From: Clostridia bacterium
Lineage (GTDB): Bacteria; Bacillota; Clostridia; Christensenellales; Borkfalkiaceae
Length of the DNA: 64,000 nt
Reading direction: 5' to 3'
Assembly (NCBI GenBank): GCA_017456055.1
Contig: JAFTKC010000019.1
Span: 62,001 to 126,000, forward strand
Position numbers and translations under genes: made by a program
Notes under the pieces: generated by a model
Database searches by the model: none
The model's input: only the letters and a program-made list of their open reading frames with translations
Told to the model about the DNA's origin: nothing
Part shown: positions 7,686-15,773 of the stretch, piece by piece
Layout of the letters: each line of letters starts with the position of its first letter
Numbering within the stretch: position 1 is the first letter of the stretch

Positions 7686-8992
7686 TGGCTTTATTTTCAG
7701 GACTTTCTGAAAAACTTAATCATATATTTTCAAAACTCACTAAGCACGGCAGACTAACCGAATTAGAGATAAAAACTGCTATGCGTGAAGTTAGAGTTGC
7801 GCTTTTAGAAGCAGACGTTAATATTAGCGTAGTAAAGCAGTTCGTTGCTAGGGTGTCTGAGCGTGCAGTTGGGCAAGAAATTCTAAAGAGTTTAAGTCCA
7901 ACCCAACAAGTAATCAAAATCGTTAACGAAGAATTGATTGCCTTGATGGGCTCAAGCAACGCAAAACTTAACTTTTCTAATAGTCCGTCGGTAATAATGA
8001 TGGCAGGTTTGCAAGGTGCAGGTAAAACCACCTTAGTCGGCAAACTTGGTATGTTATTAAAAAAGCAGGGTAGAAAACCTCTTTTAGTTGCGTGTGACGT
8101 ATATCGTCCTGCTGCAATAAATCAATTAAAAGTAGTTGGAGAAAAGGCAGGTTGCGAAGTTTTTGAAAAAGGGCAAGGCAACCCGATAAAGATTGCAAAA
8201 GAGGGTGTAGCGCACGCTAAATCTTATGGATTTGACACCGTTATAATAGATACTGCAGGTAGACTTCAAATTGACGAAGAGTTGATGCAAGAACTCGAAA
8301 AAATTAAAAAAGAAGTAAATCCAGCGGAAATCTTACTCGTAGTAGATAGTATGACTGGACAAGTTGCCGTAGAAGTGGCAGACACCTTTAATAAGCGACT
8401 TGAAGTGACGGGGCTAGTATTAACTAAACTTGACGGCGACACGAGGGGCGGTGCAACACTATCAATGAGAGCGGTGACGGGTAAACCGATAAAATACTGC
8501 TCGGTAGGGGAAAAACTTGGAGATATCGAGCCTTTCCATCCTGATAGAATGGCAAATAGAATTCTCGGTATGGGCGACGTTTTGAGCTTGATTGAAAAGG
8601 CGCAAGAAGCAATCACCGAAGAAGACGCTAAAAAGATGGAGAAAAAGTTTAGGGAAAATTCCTTTACTTTAGACGATTTTCTCGTTCAGTTTGAAACTAT
8701 GAACAAGATGGGCGGAATCAAGGGTATGATTCAAATGCTACCTGGAATGGGTGGTATGAAAATAAAAGAGGAAGACGTTGATGAAAAGAGAATAATAACT
8801 ATGAAAGCGGTAATTCAATCAATGACAAAAAAGGAAAGATTGAACCCGCAAATCATAAACTCTTCGAGAAAGATAAGGATTGCAAAGGGAAGTGGAACTA
8901 GCGTTCAAGAAGTAAATAGAGTGCTAAAACAATTCGAGCAATCGAAACTGATGTTAAAACAAATGAAAAACAATAAAATGTTTAGATTTTAA
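7685..8992 (+). CDS. ffh: Signal recognition particle protein Ffh
   Basis: GTPase of the signal recognition particle; it binds signal sequences and SRP RNA and docks with FtsY. The 435 residues hold the N domain, the G domain (G1 GLQGAGKTT near 108-116, DVYRPAAINQL, DTAGRLQIDEE, TKLDGDTRGG) and the methionine-rich M domain (MLPGMGGMK, then NPQIINSSRKIRIAKGSG and EVNRVLKQF), which binds SRP RNA helix 8. The start overlaps the ylxM stop by one base, so translation is coupled. No SRP RNA gene is visible in the window. Confidence 0.97.
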   Translation: MALFSGLSEKLNHIFSKLTKHGRLTELEIKTAMREVRVALLEADVNISVVKQFVARVSERAVGQEILKSLSPTQQVIKIVNEELIALMGSSNAKLNFSNSPSVIMMAGLQGAGKTTLVGKLGMLLKKQGRKPLLVACDVYRPAAINQLKVVGEKAGCEVFEKGQGNPIKIAKEGVAHAKSYGFDTVIIDTAGRLQIDEELMQELEKIKKEVNPAEILLVVDSMTGQVAVEVADTFNKRLEVTGLVLTKLDGDTRGGATLSMRAVTGKPIKYCSVGEKLGDIEPFHPDRMANRILGMGDVLSLIEKAQEAITEEDAKKMEKKFRENSFTLDDFLVQFETMNKMGGIKGMIQMLPGMGGMKIKEEDVDEKRIITMKAVIQSMTKKERLNPQIINSSRKIRIAKGSGTSVQEVNRVLKQFEQSKLMLKQMKNNKMFRF

Positions 8993-9014
8993 TAAATAAA
9001 AGGAGAACAGAAAA

Positions 9015-9308
9015 ATGGCAGTAAAAATGAGATTGACCAGAATGGGAGACAAGAAATCACCTTTCTATCGTATCGTAATCACGGACAGCAGAAATGCAAG
9101 AGATGGAGAATATATTGACAAAGTAGGTCACTATAATCCAACCGCACAACCTGCTGAAATCGTTATCGACGCAGACAAGGCAAAAGACTGGTTAGCAAAG
9201 GGCGTTCAACCAACCGATACGGTAAAAAATATTCTCGTTAACCAAGGAATTTTACCAAAACCAACCAAACTTTCACCTGCAAAAACTAAAGTCCGTAAAT
9301 CTAAATAA
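9015..9308 (+). CDS. rpsP: 30S ribosomal protein S16
   Basis: Small-subunit assembly protein. The 97 residues open with the canonical MAVKMRLTRMGDKKSPFYRI and continue with DSRNARDGEYIDKVGHYNP, which identify S16 without doubt. The ribosome binding site AAAAGGAGAA lies at a good distance from ATG 9015. It sits 22 bases after ffh, the standard Bacillota order ffh-rpsP-khpA-rimM-trmD, and presumably is transcribed from the ylxM promoter. Confidence 0.97.
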   Translation: MAVKMRLTRMGDKKSPFYRIVITDSRNARDGEYIDKVGHYNPTAQPAEIVIDADKAKDWLAKGVQPTDTVKNILVNQGILPKPTKLSPAKTKVRKSK

Positions 9309-9332
9309 TTAAAGATTTAAGGAGACAAGTAG

Positions 9333-9575
9333 ATGATAGAACTAATTAAATTCATAGTTGGTAGTTTTGCCGAAAACAAGGACCTTGTTGAATACGATAT
9401 TCAAGAAGACAAGAGAGAAGTTAAGGTAATTATCACGCTAGAACCAAGCGATATGGGTAAAGTAATTGGTCGTCAAGGCAAACTTGCTAAGGCGCTCAGA
9501 ACTTTAGTGCGCGCAGGTTCGCAAAAAGAAAACAAAAAATACGTTATAGAAATTAAGGAACGTGGGGAAAATTAA
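9333..9575 (+). CDS. khpA: KH-domain RNA-binding protein KhpA
   Basis: Small single-KH-domain RNA chaperone that in Bacillota partners with KhpB and affects cell-wall growth and RNA stability. The 80 residues include the KH GxxG loop, GRQG, in DMGKVIGRQGKLAKALRTLV at about 46-65. The length and the position between rpsP and rimM match the family exactly. Its stop codon lies within the loop of a terminator-like hairpin (9564-9589). Confidence 0.93.
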   Translation: MIELIKFIVGSFAENKDLVEYDIQEDKREVKVIITLEPSDMGKVIGRQGKLAKALRTLVRAGSQKENKKYVIEIKERGEN

Positions 9576-9589
9576 ATTTCCCCTTTTTT
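9564..9589 (+). terminator. Intra-operon hairpin with T-run between khpA and rimM
   Basis: GGGGAAA (9564-9570), a 6-base loop, TTTCCCC (9577-9583), then six Ts. This is a short but classical intrinsic terminator. Since rimM has no visible promoter, it is probably a partial terminator or a processing/stability element that lowers downstream expression. Confidence 0.65.
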
Positions 9590-9613
9590 CCTATAAACGA
9601 ACGGCAAAAAAGT

Positions 9614-10123
9614 ATGATTGAAAGACTCAAAGTAGGACTAATCGTAAAGCCACAAGGTATAAACGGCGAAGTTAAAGTTCAACCTTTAACCGACAATATA
9701 GCGCGATTTAAAAAACTTAATAAAGTATACTTGGACGGCGTTATTTACAAGGTTGTAAATGCCAAGATAGCAGACGGATTTGTCATAGTAAAACTAAGCG
9801 GTGTTGAAGATAGAAACTCCGCCGAATTGTTGCGTTCAAAATATATAGAAGTTGATAGAGTCGACGCAGATCAATTAGAAGAGGGTAGATATTTTATAGC
9901 CGATATCGTGGGGTGCTCGGTGGAGTTTGAAGATGGAATTAAACTTGGAGAAGTTCTAGATATTACCACGGCTAATACCGATATTTTCACCGTTAAAACG
10001 ATAAGTAATAAGACGGTGAGATTTCCCTTTTTAAAAGACTTAGTGATAAGCGTTAACGTGGAAGAAAAAGTTATAGTTTTACTAAGGAAACGCTATTTGG
10101 AGGTTTGCTGTTATGAAGATTGA
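9614..10123 (+). CDS. rimM: 16S rRNA processing protein RimM
   Basis: Assembly factor for the 30S head; it binds S19 and helps mature 16S rRNA. The 169 residues have the N-terminal RimM beta barrel (KVGLIVKPQGINGEVKVQPLTD at about 5-26, quoted in part) and a C-terminal PRC-barrel (the region around EEGRYFIADIVGCSV to VRFPFLKDLVISV). ATG 9614 has no clear Shine-Dalgarno sequence, and it comes 24 bases after a terminator-like hairpin, so its expression may be kept low. The 3' end overlaps trmD by 11 bases in another frame. Confidence 0.94.
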   Translation: MIERLKVGLIVKPQGINGEVKVQPLTDNIARFKKLNKVYLDGVIYKVVNAKIADGFVIVKLSGVEDRNSAELLRSKYIEVDRVDADQLEEGRYFIADIVGCSVEFEDGIKLGEVLDITTANTDIFTVKTISNKTVRFPFLKDLVISVNVEEKVIVLLRKRYLEVCCYED

Positions 10124-10787
10124 TATTCTAACGCTTTTCCCAGAGATGTTTTCGGCTTTAGAAACTAGTATTATAGGAAGAGCGGTTAAGTCAAACAAAC
10201 TTGAAATTAACGTTCACGACATAAGAAAATACACTCTAGATAAGCACAATAAATGCGACGATACGCCCTTTGGTGGTGGGGCAGGAATGGTAATGATGGC
10301 TCAACCTATTGCAGATGCAATCGAGAGTATTGATAGAGATCATAAATCACACAGAGTATTCTTGTCGCCTAGGGGCAGGGTATTTAGTCAAAAGGTAGTT
10401 TTGGAGTACGCAAAAAAGGAAAGTTTACTTTTACTTTGCGGGCACTACGAGGGTGTTGACCAAAGAGCAATAGACCTTTATATAGACGAAGAATTGTCTA
10501 TTGGAGATTACGTGTTAACGGGTGGCGAAATACCTGCAATGGCAGTTGCAGACGCCGTTTCTAGATACGTTTCTGGGGTTATAAACCAAGAATCTTTAAT
10601 GCAAGAAAGTTTTTCATCTTCACTTTTAGAATATCCACAATACACTAGACCGCAAGAGTTTAGGGGCATAAAAGTTCCCGAAGTTTTAACTAGTGGAAAT
10701 CACGGTGAAATCGACAAGTGGAGAAGAGAAAAATCACTAGAAATAACTAAAAAAAATCGTCCTGATTTATTAGAAAAAAAGGATTAA
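10113..10787 (+). CDS. trmD: tRNA (guanine-N1)-methyltransferase TrmD
   Basis: Methylates G37 next to the anticodon with S-adenosylmethionine, preventing frameshifts. It is an essential SPOUT-fold enzyme with a deep knot. The 224 residues contain TPFGGGAGMVM, LLCGHYEGVDQRAID and SIGDYVLTGGE, the SAM-binding knot loops. The C-terminal end is slightly short compared with many family members (about 240), but complete. The start ATG lies inside the end of rimM (11-base overlap) with GGAGG upstream. rbgA follows at once. Confidence 0.96.
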   Translation: MKIDILTLFPEMFSALETSIIGRAVKSNKLEINVHDIRKYTLDKHNKCDDTPFGGGAGMVMMAQPIADAIESIDRDHKSHRVFLSPRGRVFSQKVVLEYAKKESLLLLCGHYEGVDQRAIDLYIDEELSIGDYVLTGGEIPAMAVADAVSRYVSGVINQESLMQESFSSSLLEYPQYTRPQEFRGIKVPEVLTSGNHGEIDKWRREKSLEITKKNRPDLLEKKD

Positions 10788-10794
10788 AAAATAG

Positions 10795-11628
10795 ATGAAA
10801 CATCTTCAATGGTTTCCGGGACACATGACCGCGGCAGTGAGAATGATGGAAGAAAATCTCAAGGCTGTTGACGGAGTTATGATGGTTCTAGATGCTAGAG
10901 CACCTAGAGCGTCGATAAACGAAAAACTTTCAAAAATGTTCTCGGGCAAGAAAATTTTATACGTAATAAATAAGAGCGACTTAATCACTCAAAAAGATGC
11001 AATAAGAGTGGTTAAAGAGTTTGAAAAAGAAGGAAAAACCGCCGTTTCAGTTAGCGCAATGGACAAGCGAGCGGTAGATTTATTGTATTCAAAAATTTTC
11101 GAATTACTAAAAGAAAAAATTGAAAGAAATAAACTAAGAGGGATGTTTAAGCCAATGAGAATTATGGTGACGGGAATTCCAAATACGGGAAAATCTACCA
11201 TAATTAACGCCCTTTGTGGTGTAAAAAAGGCTATAACGGGCAACAAAGCAGGGGTGACCAAGGGTAAACAATGGGTTAGAATAAAAGAATTAGAACTCCT
11301 TGATACTCCAGGTACTATGCCACCTGCATTTGAAAACCAAACGCTTGCAAAATATCTAGCGTATATTGGCTGTATGAACGACGCAAATTTAGACTTTGGA
11401 GACCTAGCGTTTGAACTAATTAAAGACTTAAAAGAAAAGTATCCGGAACTATTAAAAGAGAAATATTCAATAGAAGATTTAGATAAAGAAACCCTACAGA
11501 TATTTGGCGATATTTGCGTTAGAAGAGGCTTTCTAATGCGTGGTGGAGAGTTTGACTACGAGCGTTGCGCCACGGCTATAATCGACGATTTGAGAAAGGG
11601 AAGAATAGGAAAAATCATATTCGACTAG
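10795..11628 (+). CDS. rbgA: Ribosome biogenesis GTPase RbgA/YlqF
   Basis: Circularly permuted GTPase needed for late 50S assembly (L16, L27 and L36 entry in Bacillus). The 277 residues open with QWFPGHMTAA, the family signature. The G motifs appear in permuted order: G4 NKSD near 62, G5 SAMD, then G1 GIPNTGKST near 125 and G3 DTPGTMPP. A C-terminal ANTAR-like helical domain binds rRNA. It is seven bases after trmD, in the common trmD-ylqF-rnhB order, although rplS is placed after yraN here. Confidence 0.95.
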   Translation: MKHLQWFPGHMTAAVRMMEENLKAVDGVMMVLDARAPRASINEKLSKMFSGKKILYVINKSDLITQKDAIRVVKEFEKEGKTAVSVSAMDKRAVDLLYSKIFELLKEKIERNKLRGMFKPMRIMVTGIPNTGKSTIINALCGVKKAITGNKAGVTKGKQWVRIKELELLDTPGTMPPAFENQTLAKYLAYIGCMNDANLDFGDLAFELIKDLKEKYPELLKEKYSIEDLDKETLQIFGDICVRRGFLMRGGEFDYERCATAIIDDLRKGRIGKIIFD

Positions 11629-11635
11629 GTAGAAA

Positions 11636-12235
11636 ATGGATAAGTTAGAGTACGAAAGAGAACTTATTGGAAAGGGCTATAAACTAATTGCAGGAGTTGA
11701 CGAAGTGGGAAGAGGTCCACTCGCAGGTCCAGTCGTTTGCGCCGCTGTTATAATGCCGATGGACGACTTAATCGAGGGGATAGACGATAGTAAAAAAATT
11801 CCCGAAAAAAAGAGAGAAAAACTAGCAGGACTTATAAAAGAAAAGGCGATAGCCTACCATATTCAAGAGATTTCGCAAGAAGAAATAGATAAAATCAACA
11901 TATTAGAAGCAGTAAAAAAGTGTATGACTTTGGCAGTAGGGGGGCTAAAGGTTAAGCCGGATATTACCATAGTTGACGGAGTAGATACGGGCTTAAAAAT
12001 AAACGCAACTTATTTAGTAAAAGGCGATAGTAAAAGTTATACGGTAGGGTGTGCGTCAATTCTTGCCAAGGTGTATAGAGATAATTTAATGAAAGAGTAC
12101 GCTAAAGAATTTATTGAGTACGGCTTTGAAAAACACAAGGGCTATGGAACTAAAGCGCACATAGAAAAAATCAAGGAGATAGGACCTTGCAAATTGCACA
12201 GAAGAACTTTTATAAAAAATTTTTGGGTAGAATAG
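11636..12235 (+). CDS. rnhB: Ribonuclease HII
   Basis: Removes ribonucleotides embedded in DNA and degrades RNA-DNA hybrids. The 199 residues have the catalytic set AGVDEVGRGPLAGP (Asp and Glu near 21-22), DSKKIPEKKRE, TIVDGVD (third acidic residue), ILAKVYRD and HKGYGTKAH. ATG 11636 is eight bases after rbgA. The last 49 bases overlap the start of yraN in another frame. The stop is TAG. Confidence 0.96.
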   Translation: MDKLEYERELIGKGYKLIAGVDEVGRGPLAGPVVCAAVIMPMDDLIEGIDDSKKIPEKKREKLAGLIKEKAIAYHIQEISQEEIDKINILEAVKKCMTLAVGGLKVKPDITIVDGVDTGLKINATYLVKGDSKSYTVGCASILAKVYRDNLMKEYAKEFIEYGFEKHKGYGTKAHIEKIKEIGPCKLHRRTFIKNFWVE

Positions 12236-12552
12236 GCGAGAAAAAGGCCGTAGAATACCTAAAAAAACAAGGCTATAAAATTCTAGAGAAGAACTTCAAA
12301 ACGCACGTCGGCGAGATAGATATAATCGGCTTAGAAAAAGATGTGGTTTGTTTTATAGAGGTTAAAACTCGTTCTGGTGATGAATATGGACAACCGAGTG
12401 AAGCAGTAAACCGAAAAAAACAAGAAAAGTATTTTAAGGTGGCAGAAGGATATCTATTATCTAAGGGCTTGACCGAGAAAGAATGTAGATTTGACGTAGT
12501 AGAAATCGAAAGAGAAAAAATAAATTTAATTAAAGACGCATTTTGGCGTTAA
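12187..12552 (+). CDS. YraN/UPF0102 family nuclease-fold protein
   Basis: Small protein with a PD-(D/E)xK endonuclease fold; its precise role is not established in this family. The core motif is HVGEIDIIG followed by CFIEVKTRSGDEYGQP, with the Glu, Asp and E-x-K placed as expected. The family N-terminus LGRIGEKKAVEYLKKQGYKI is present. To include it, translation must begin at TTG 12187 or at TTG 12223, both within rnhB, so a non-AUG start and overlap are needed. The 121-residue length from TTG 12187 fits the family. rnhB-yraN adjacency is common in Bacillota. Confidence 0.87.
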   Translation: MQIAQKNFYKKFLGRIGEKKAVEYLKKQGYKILEKNFKTHVGEIDIIGLEKDVVCFIEVKTRSGDEYGQPSEAVNRKKQEKYFKVAEGYLLSKGLTEKECRFDVVEIEREKINLIKDAFWR

Positions 12553-12583
12553 AACACTTGCTAAAAGCAAAAAAATATGTTAT

Positions 12584-12589
12584 TATAAT
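12584..12589 (+). promoter_or_regulatory. -10 element of the rplS promoter
   Basis: TATAAT stands 70 bases upstream of rplS. The best upstream hexamer, TTGCTA (12558-12563), is 20 bp away, too far for a normal -35 box, so only the -10 is confident. Confidence 0.5.
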
Positions 12590-12596
12590 AGTCGCT

Positions 12597-12652
12597 TCGG
12601 ACGTTCCTCTTGTTTTAAGGCAATGAACGTTTAGTAAATAGGAGGTATAAGC
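12597..12652 (+). ncRNA. Candidate L19 leader (autoregulatory 5' UTR)
   Basis: ACGTTC (12601-12606) pairs with GAACGT (12625-12630), and an inner CTT/AAG pair closes a TTTT-containing loop. The ribosome binding site AGGAGG (12640-12645) follows. Bacillota rplS mRNAs often carry a conserved L19 leader; placement and size match. I could not run a covariance search. Confidence 0.45.
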
Positions 12653-12653
12653 A

Positions 12654-13001
12654 ATGAGTAAGATTATTGATGCAATCAATCAAGAAAACCTAAAAGCATC
12701 TATCCCAGAATTTGCAGTTGGTGATACCGTTAAGGTAATGGTAAAGGTTATCGAAGGCGAAAGAGAAAGATTACAAGCGTTCGAAGGAATCGTTATCGCA
12801 AAGAAACACGGTGGAATTTCAGAAACTTTCACGGTTAGAAGAATGTCTTTCGGCGTAGGCGTAGAAAAGACTTTCCCAATCCACTCACCAAAGGTTGCAG
12901 ATATCCAAGTAATAAGAAAAGGTAAAGTACGTCGTGCTAAACTTTATTACTTAAGAGAAAGAACTGGTAAGGCTGCAAGGGTTAAAGAAATTAAGAAATA
13001 A
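12654..13001 (+). CDS. rplS: 50S ribosomal protein L19
   Basis: Large-subunit protein at the 30S-50S interface. The 115 residues include [54 protein letters not shown] and [17 protein letters not shown], unmistakable L19 signatures. AGGAGG precedes ATG 12654 at ideal spacing. The gene has its own -10 element, a structured leader and a strong terminator, so it is probably an autonomous unit with autogenous control. Confidence 0.97.
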   Translation: MSKIIDAINQENLKASIPEFAVGDTVKVMVKVIEGERERLQAFEGIVIAKKHGGISETFTVRRMSFGVGVEKTFPIHSPKVADIQVIRKGKVRRAKLYYLRERTGKAARVKEIKK

Positions 13002-13009
13002 CAAAAATT

Positions 13010-13048
13010 AAGGATTTGTCAAAATAGTTTGACAAATCCTTTTTTTTA
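13010..13048 (+). terminator. Strong intrinsic terminator of rplS
   Basis: AAGGATTTGTCAAA (13010-13023) pairs perfectly with TTTGACAAATCCTT (13028-13041), followed by more Ts. Confidence 0.92.
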
Positions 13049-13059
13049 ATCTTAAAAAG

Positions 13060-13088
13060 TTTACTTTTTATTTAAATTATTATATAAT
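13060..13088 (+). promoter_or_regulatory. Promoter of the comM-to-yfcE operon
   Basis: TTTACT (13060-13065), 17 bp, TATAAT (13083-13088). It lies between the rplS terminator and comM. No further terminator is seen until 25285. Confidence 0.65.
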
Positions 13089-13167
13089 AATTTTATATAT
13101 TAAAATGCCATAGTGGGACATTTTGTTCTAGAGATAGAATTTTAGTTAAAGCAAGGGGAAGAAGCCA

Positions 13168-14679
13168 ATGATTTCTAAGATAAACAGTTATGCATTATAC
13201 GGTTTAGAGGGAAAACTCGTAGAGATTGAAGTGGATATCAATAACGGGCTTCCATCTTTTGAAATAGTAGGGCTTGCCGACACGGCGGTAAAGGAATCTA
13301 AAGAAAGGGTGCGTTCTGCCGTAAAAAATAGTGGAAGAAGCATGCCGACCAAGAAAATCACGGCAAACTTTGCCCCTGCGGACTTAAAAAAGGAAGGCTC
13401 TACGTTTGACCTTCCACTTGCTATAGGCTTGCTTAAAGCGAGCGCCCAACTAGTAGCGGATACTGACGAATACGTTCTTTTAGGCGAACTATCTTTAGAC
13501 GGACATTTAAGAAAAATAAACGGTGTTTTGCCAATATTGATTGCCGCAAGAGAACAAGGCTTTAAGAATTTTATTTTACCATTTGACAACGCTAAAGAAG
13601 CGTCTAACGTTGGTGGAATAAACGTATATCCAGCAAAGACGCTACTAGAAGTTATCGACCATTTATCAGGCAATAAACTCATAGGAAAACAAGAAATCGT
13701 AGGTTTTAGCGCATCTAAAGGCAAAGAAGTTTACGATATAGATATGTCCTTAGTTAAGGGACAAGCGACGGCAAAAAGGGCTTTAGAAGTTGCTGTTTCA
13801 GGTGGACATAATATACTATTTGTCGGTGCGCCGGGAACGGGCAAAACTATGCTTGCAAAATGTATTCCAACGATAATGCCCGATATGACCAAAGAAGAAG
13901 CGCTTGAAACTACTAAGATTCACTCGGTTGCAGGCGTATTAAAGGCAGATGAAGGAATAGTTTATAAAAGACCTTTCCGTTCGCCACACCACACGGCAAC
14001 AACTCCGTCACTCGTTGGTGGCGGGCAAAATATTCGACCAGGCGAAATAAGTTTAGCGCACAACGGCGTGCTATTTTTAGACGAAATGCCAGAATATAGT
14101 AGAGCAACCCTAGAATCGCTTCGTCAACCATTAGAAGATGGAGTTATAACCGTTTCAAGAGTGGCGGGAACGGTCACTTATCCTGCAAACTTTATCCTTT
14201 GTGGCAGTATGAACCCTTGTCCTTGTGGGAATTTTGGCAGTAAGGATAAAGAGTGTACTTGTACACCGTCTCAAATAAACAAGTATAAGGCAAAAATTTC
14301 CGGTCCACTATTAGATAGAATAGACGTTCAAGTGTTCGTGGACCAAGTTAAGTTTAGCGAACTAGTAGAAGAAGAAAAAGCAGAAACTAGTGAAGAGATA
14401 AAAAAGAGAGTAAATAGAACTAGATTAATTCAAAAGAATAGATTTAGTGGGGAAAAGATTTTAACTAATAGTGATATGGGAGAAAAGCATATAAAGAAAT
14501 ATTGTAAACTTTCCCCAGAGTGTGAAAAGATATTAGAAACGGCGTACGAAAATCTTCACTTATCGCCGAGAGCAAGAAGTAGAATAATAAAGGTAGCGAG
14601 AACTATAGCCGACATAGAACTTTGCGACGATATAAGAGTTAACCACATTTTAGAGGCTATAAGTTATAGACATCAATAG
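13168..14679 (+). CDS. comM: YifB/ComM family Mg-chelatase-like AAA+ ATPase
   Basis: AAA+ hexameric helicase that promotes branch migration during natural transformation in studied species. The 503 residues carry an N-terminal S5-like domain (GLPSFEIVGLADTAVKESKERV), Walker A GAPGTGKTML near 219-228, HNGVLFLDEMPEY (Walker B), and a cysteine cluster CPCGNFGSKDKECTC before the C-terminal lid. AAGGGGAAG precedes ATG 13168. It is the first gene of a long unit and is followed by dprA after two bases. comM is a frequent target of serine-integrase elements, but this copy is intact. Confidence 0.94.
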   Translation: MISKINSYALYGLEGKLVEIEVDINNGLPSFEIVGLADTAVKESKERVRSAVKNSGRSMPTKKITANFAPADLKKEGSTFDLPLAIGLLKASAQLVADTDEYVLLGELSLDGHLRKINGVLPILIAAREQGFKNFILPFDNAKEASNVGGINVYPAKTLLEVIDHLSGNKLIGKQEIVGFSASKGKEVYDIDMSLVKGQATAKRALEVAVSGGHNILFVGAPGTGKTMLAKCIPTIMPDMTKEEALETTKIHSVAGVLKADEGIVYKRPFRSPHHTATTPSLVGGGQNIRPGEISLAHNGVLFLDEMPEYSRATLESLRQPLEDGVITVSRVAGTVTYPANFILCGSMNPCPCGNFGSKDKECTCTPSQINKYKAKISGPLLDRIDVQVFVDQVKFSELVEEEKAETSEEIKKRVNRTRLIQKNRFSGEKILTNSDMGEKHIKKYCKLSPECEKILETAYENLHLSPRARSRIIKVARTIADIELCDDIRVNHILEAISYRHQ

Positions 14680-14681
14680 AG

Positions 14682-15773
14682 ATGAAGTATTCAACAAAAG
14701 AACTTTGTTTAATATGGCTAGATAGTTTTATCGGTCTAGAATATAAGCACAAGGCGGAACTTTATAAAAAACTTAATAACGAGAGTAAAATAAAAGATTT
14801 TATTCAAGAGAATAAGGGTTATATTTTGGAGTTTATAGGGGAAAACAATTATAATACTCTATTAAACTCTGCAAACGGCGAATATCTAAACTTCGTTTTA
14901 GAAGGTTTAAATAAGGCGAGAGTAAAAGCCGTCACCATAGATAGTGAAGATTATCCCGAAGAGTTAAAGGAAATAGATATTCCACCACTAGTTTTATATA
15001 CTATTGGGAACTTAGAACTTCTTAAAACCAAAAAGTTTTCTATCGTGGGAAGTAGAAAGAACTTGCCGATATCTCTTAAGATTGCAGAAGATTACGCTGA
15101 TAAACTATGCGATGCGGGATTAACGTTAGTGACGGGGATAGCCGAGGGTGTAGATAAAGCCGTTCTTTTGGCGGGCTTAAAGCACGAAAGAATAATTTCA
15201 GTAGTTGCAGGTGGATTCAATTGCATATATCCAAAATCCAATATAGACGTATTTAGAAAAGTTTGTGAAAAGGGCTTAGCACTAAGCGAAAATCCACCCG
15301 ACGTAAATCCCATGCCATACTTTTTCCCCGTTAGGAATAGGATAATAGCAGGGCTTGGAATAGGCACTCTAGTAGTTAGTGGCACGAAAAAGAGTGGAAC
15401 TATGTATACGGCAGAGTTTGCAGAAGAGTACGGAAAAGATTTATTCTGTATTCCATATAGCGTAGGCGTTAAATCGGGTGAAGGTCCTAACGAACTTATT
15501 AAAAAGGGGGCTCTACTAACCGATGCGCCAAAGGATATTATAGACTTTTATAATCTCGAAGTAAAAGAGAGAAAAATAGAGTTAACTAAAGAAGAAAGAG
15601 AAGTGGTAGCCGTAATAGGAGAAGGGCTAACGCATATCGAACAAATAGCGCAAAAAACTAAAAAGAGCGCAGCCGAACTTTTAGCAACCCTATCGATGTT
15701 AGAGATAAAAGGTGTAGTTGTAAAAGACGGAGTAAATTCATATTCAATCATAAAAGATAACTTGGAGGAATAA
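14682..15773 (+). CDS. dprA: DNA-processing protein DprA (Smf)
   Basis: Loads RecA onto incoming single-stranded DNA in transformation. The 363 residues have the Rossmann-like DprA domain (IVGSRKNLPISLKIAEDYA, LVTGIAEGVDKAVLLAGL, VVAGGFNCIYPKSN, FFPVRNRIIAGL, KKSGTMYTAEFAEEYGK) and a C-terminal winged helix (from about 300). The VVSGTKKSG region replaces the usual VVEA, a mild divergence. It starts two bases after the comM stop with no strong ribosome binding site, so translation is likely coupled. topA begins directly after its stop. Confidence 0.92.
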   Translation: MKYSTKELCLIWLDSFIGLEYKHKAELYKKLNNESKIKDFIQENKGYILEFIGENNYNTLLNSANGEYLNFVLEGLNKARVKAVTIDSEDYPEELKEIDIPPLVLYTIGNLELLKTKKFSIVGSRKNLPISLKIAEDYADKLCDAGLTLVTGIAEGVDKAVLLAGLKHERIISVVAGGFNCIYPKSNIDVFRKVCEKGLALSENPPDVNPMPYFFPVRNRIIAGLGIGTLVVSGTKKSGTMYTAEFAEEYGKDLFCIPYSVGVKSGEGPNELIKKGALLTDAPKDIIDFYNLEVKERKIELTKEEREVVAVIGEGLTHIEQIAQKTKKSAAELLATLSMLEIKGVVVKDGVNSYSIIKDNLEE

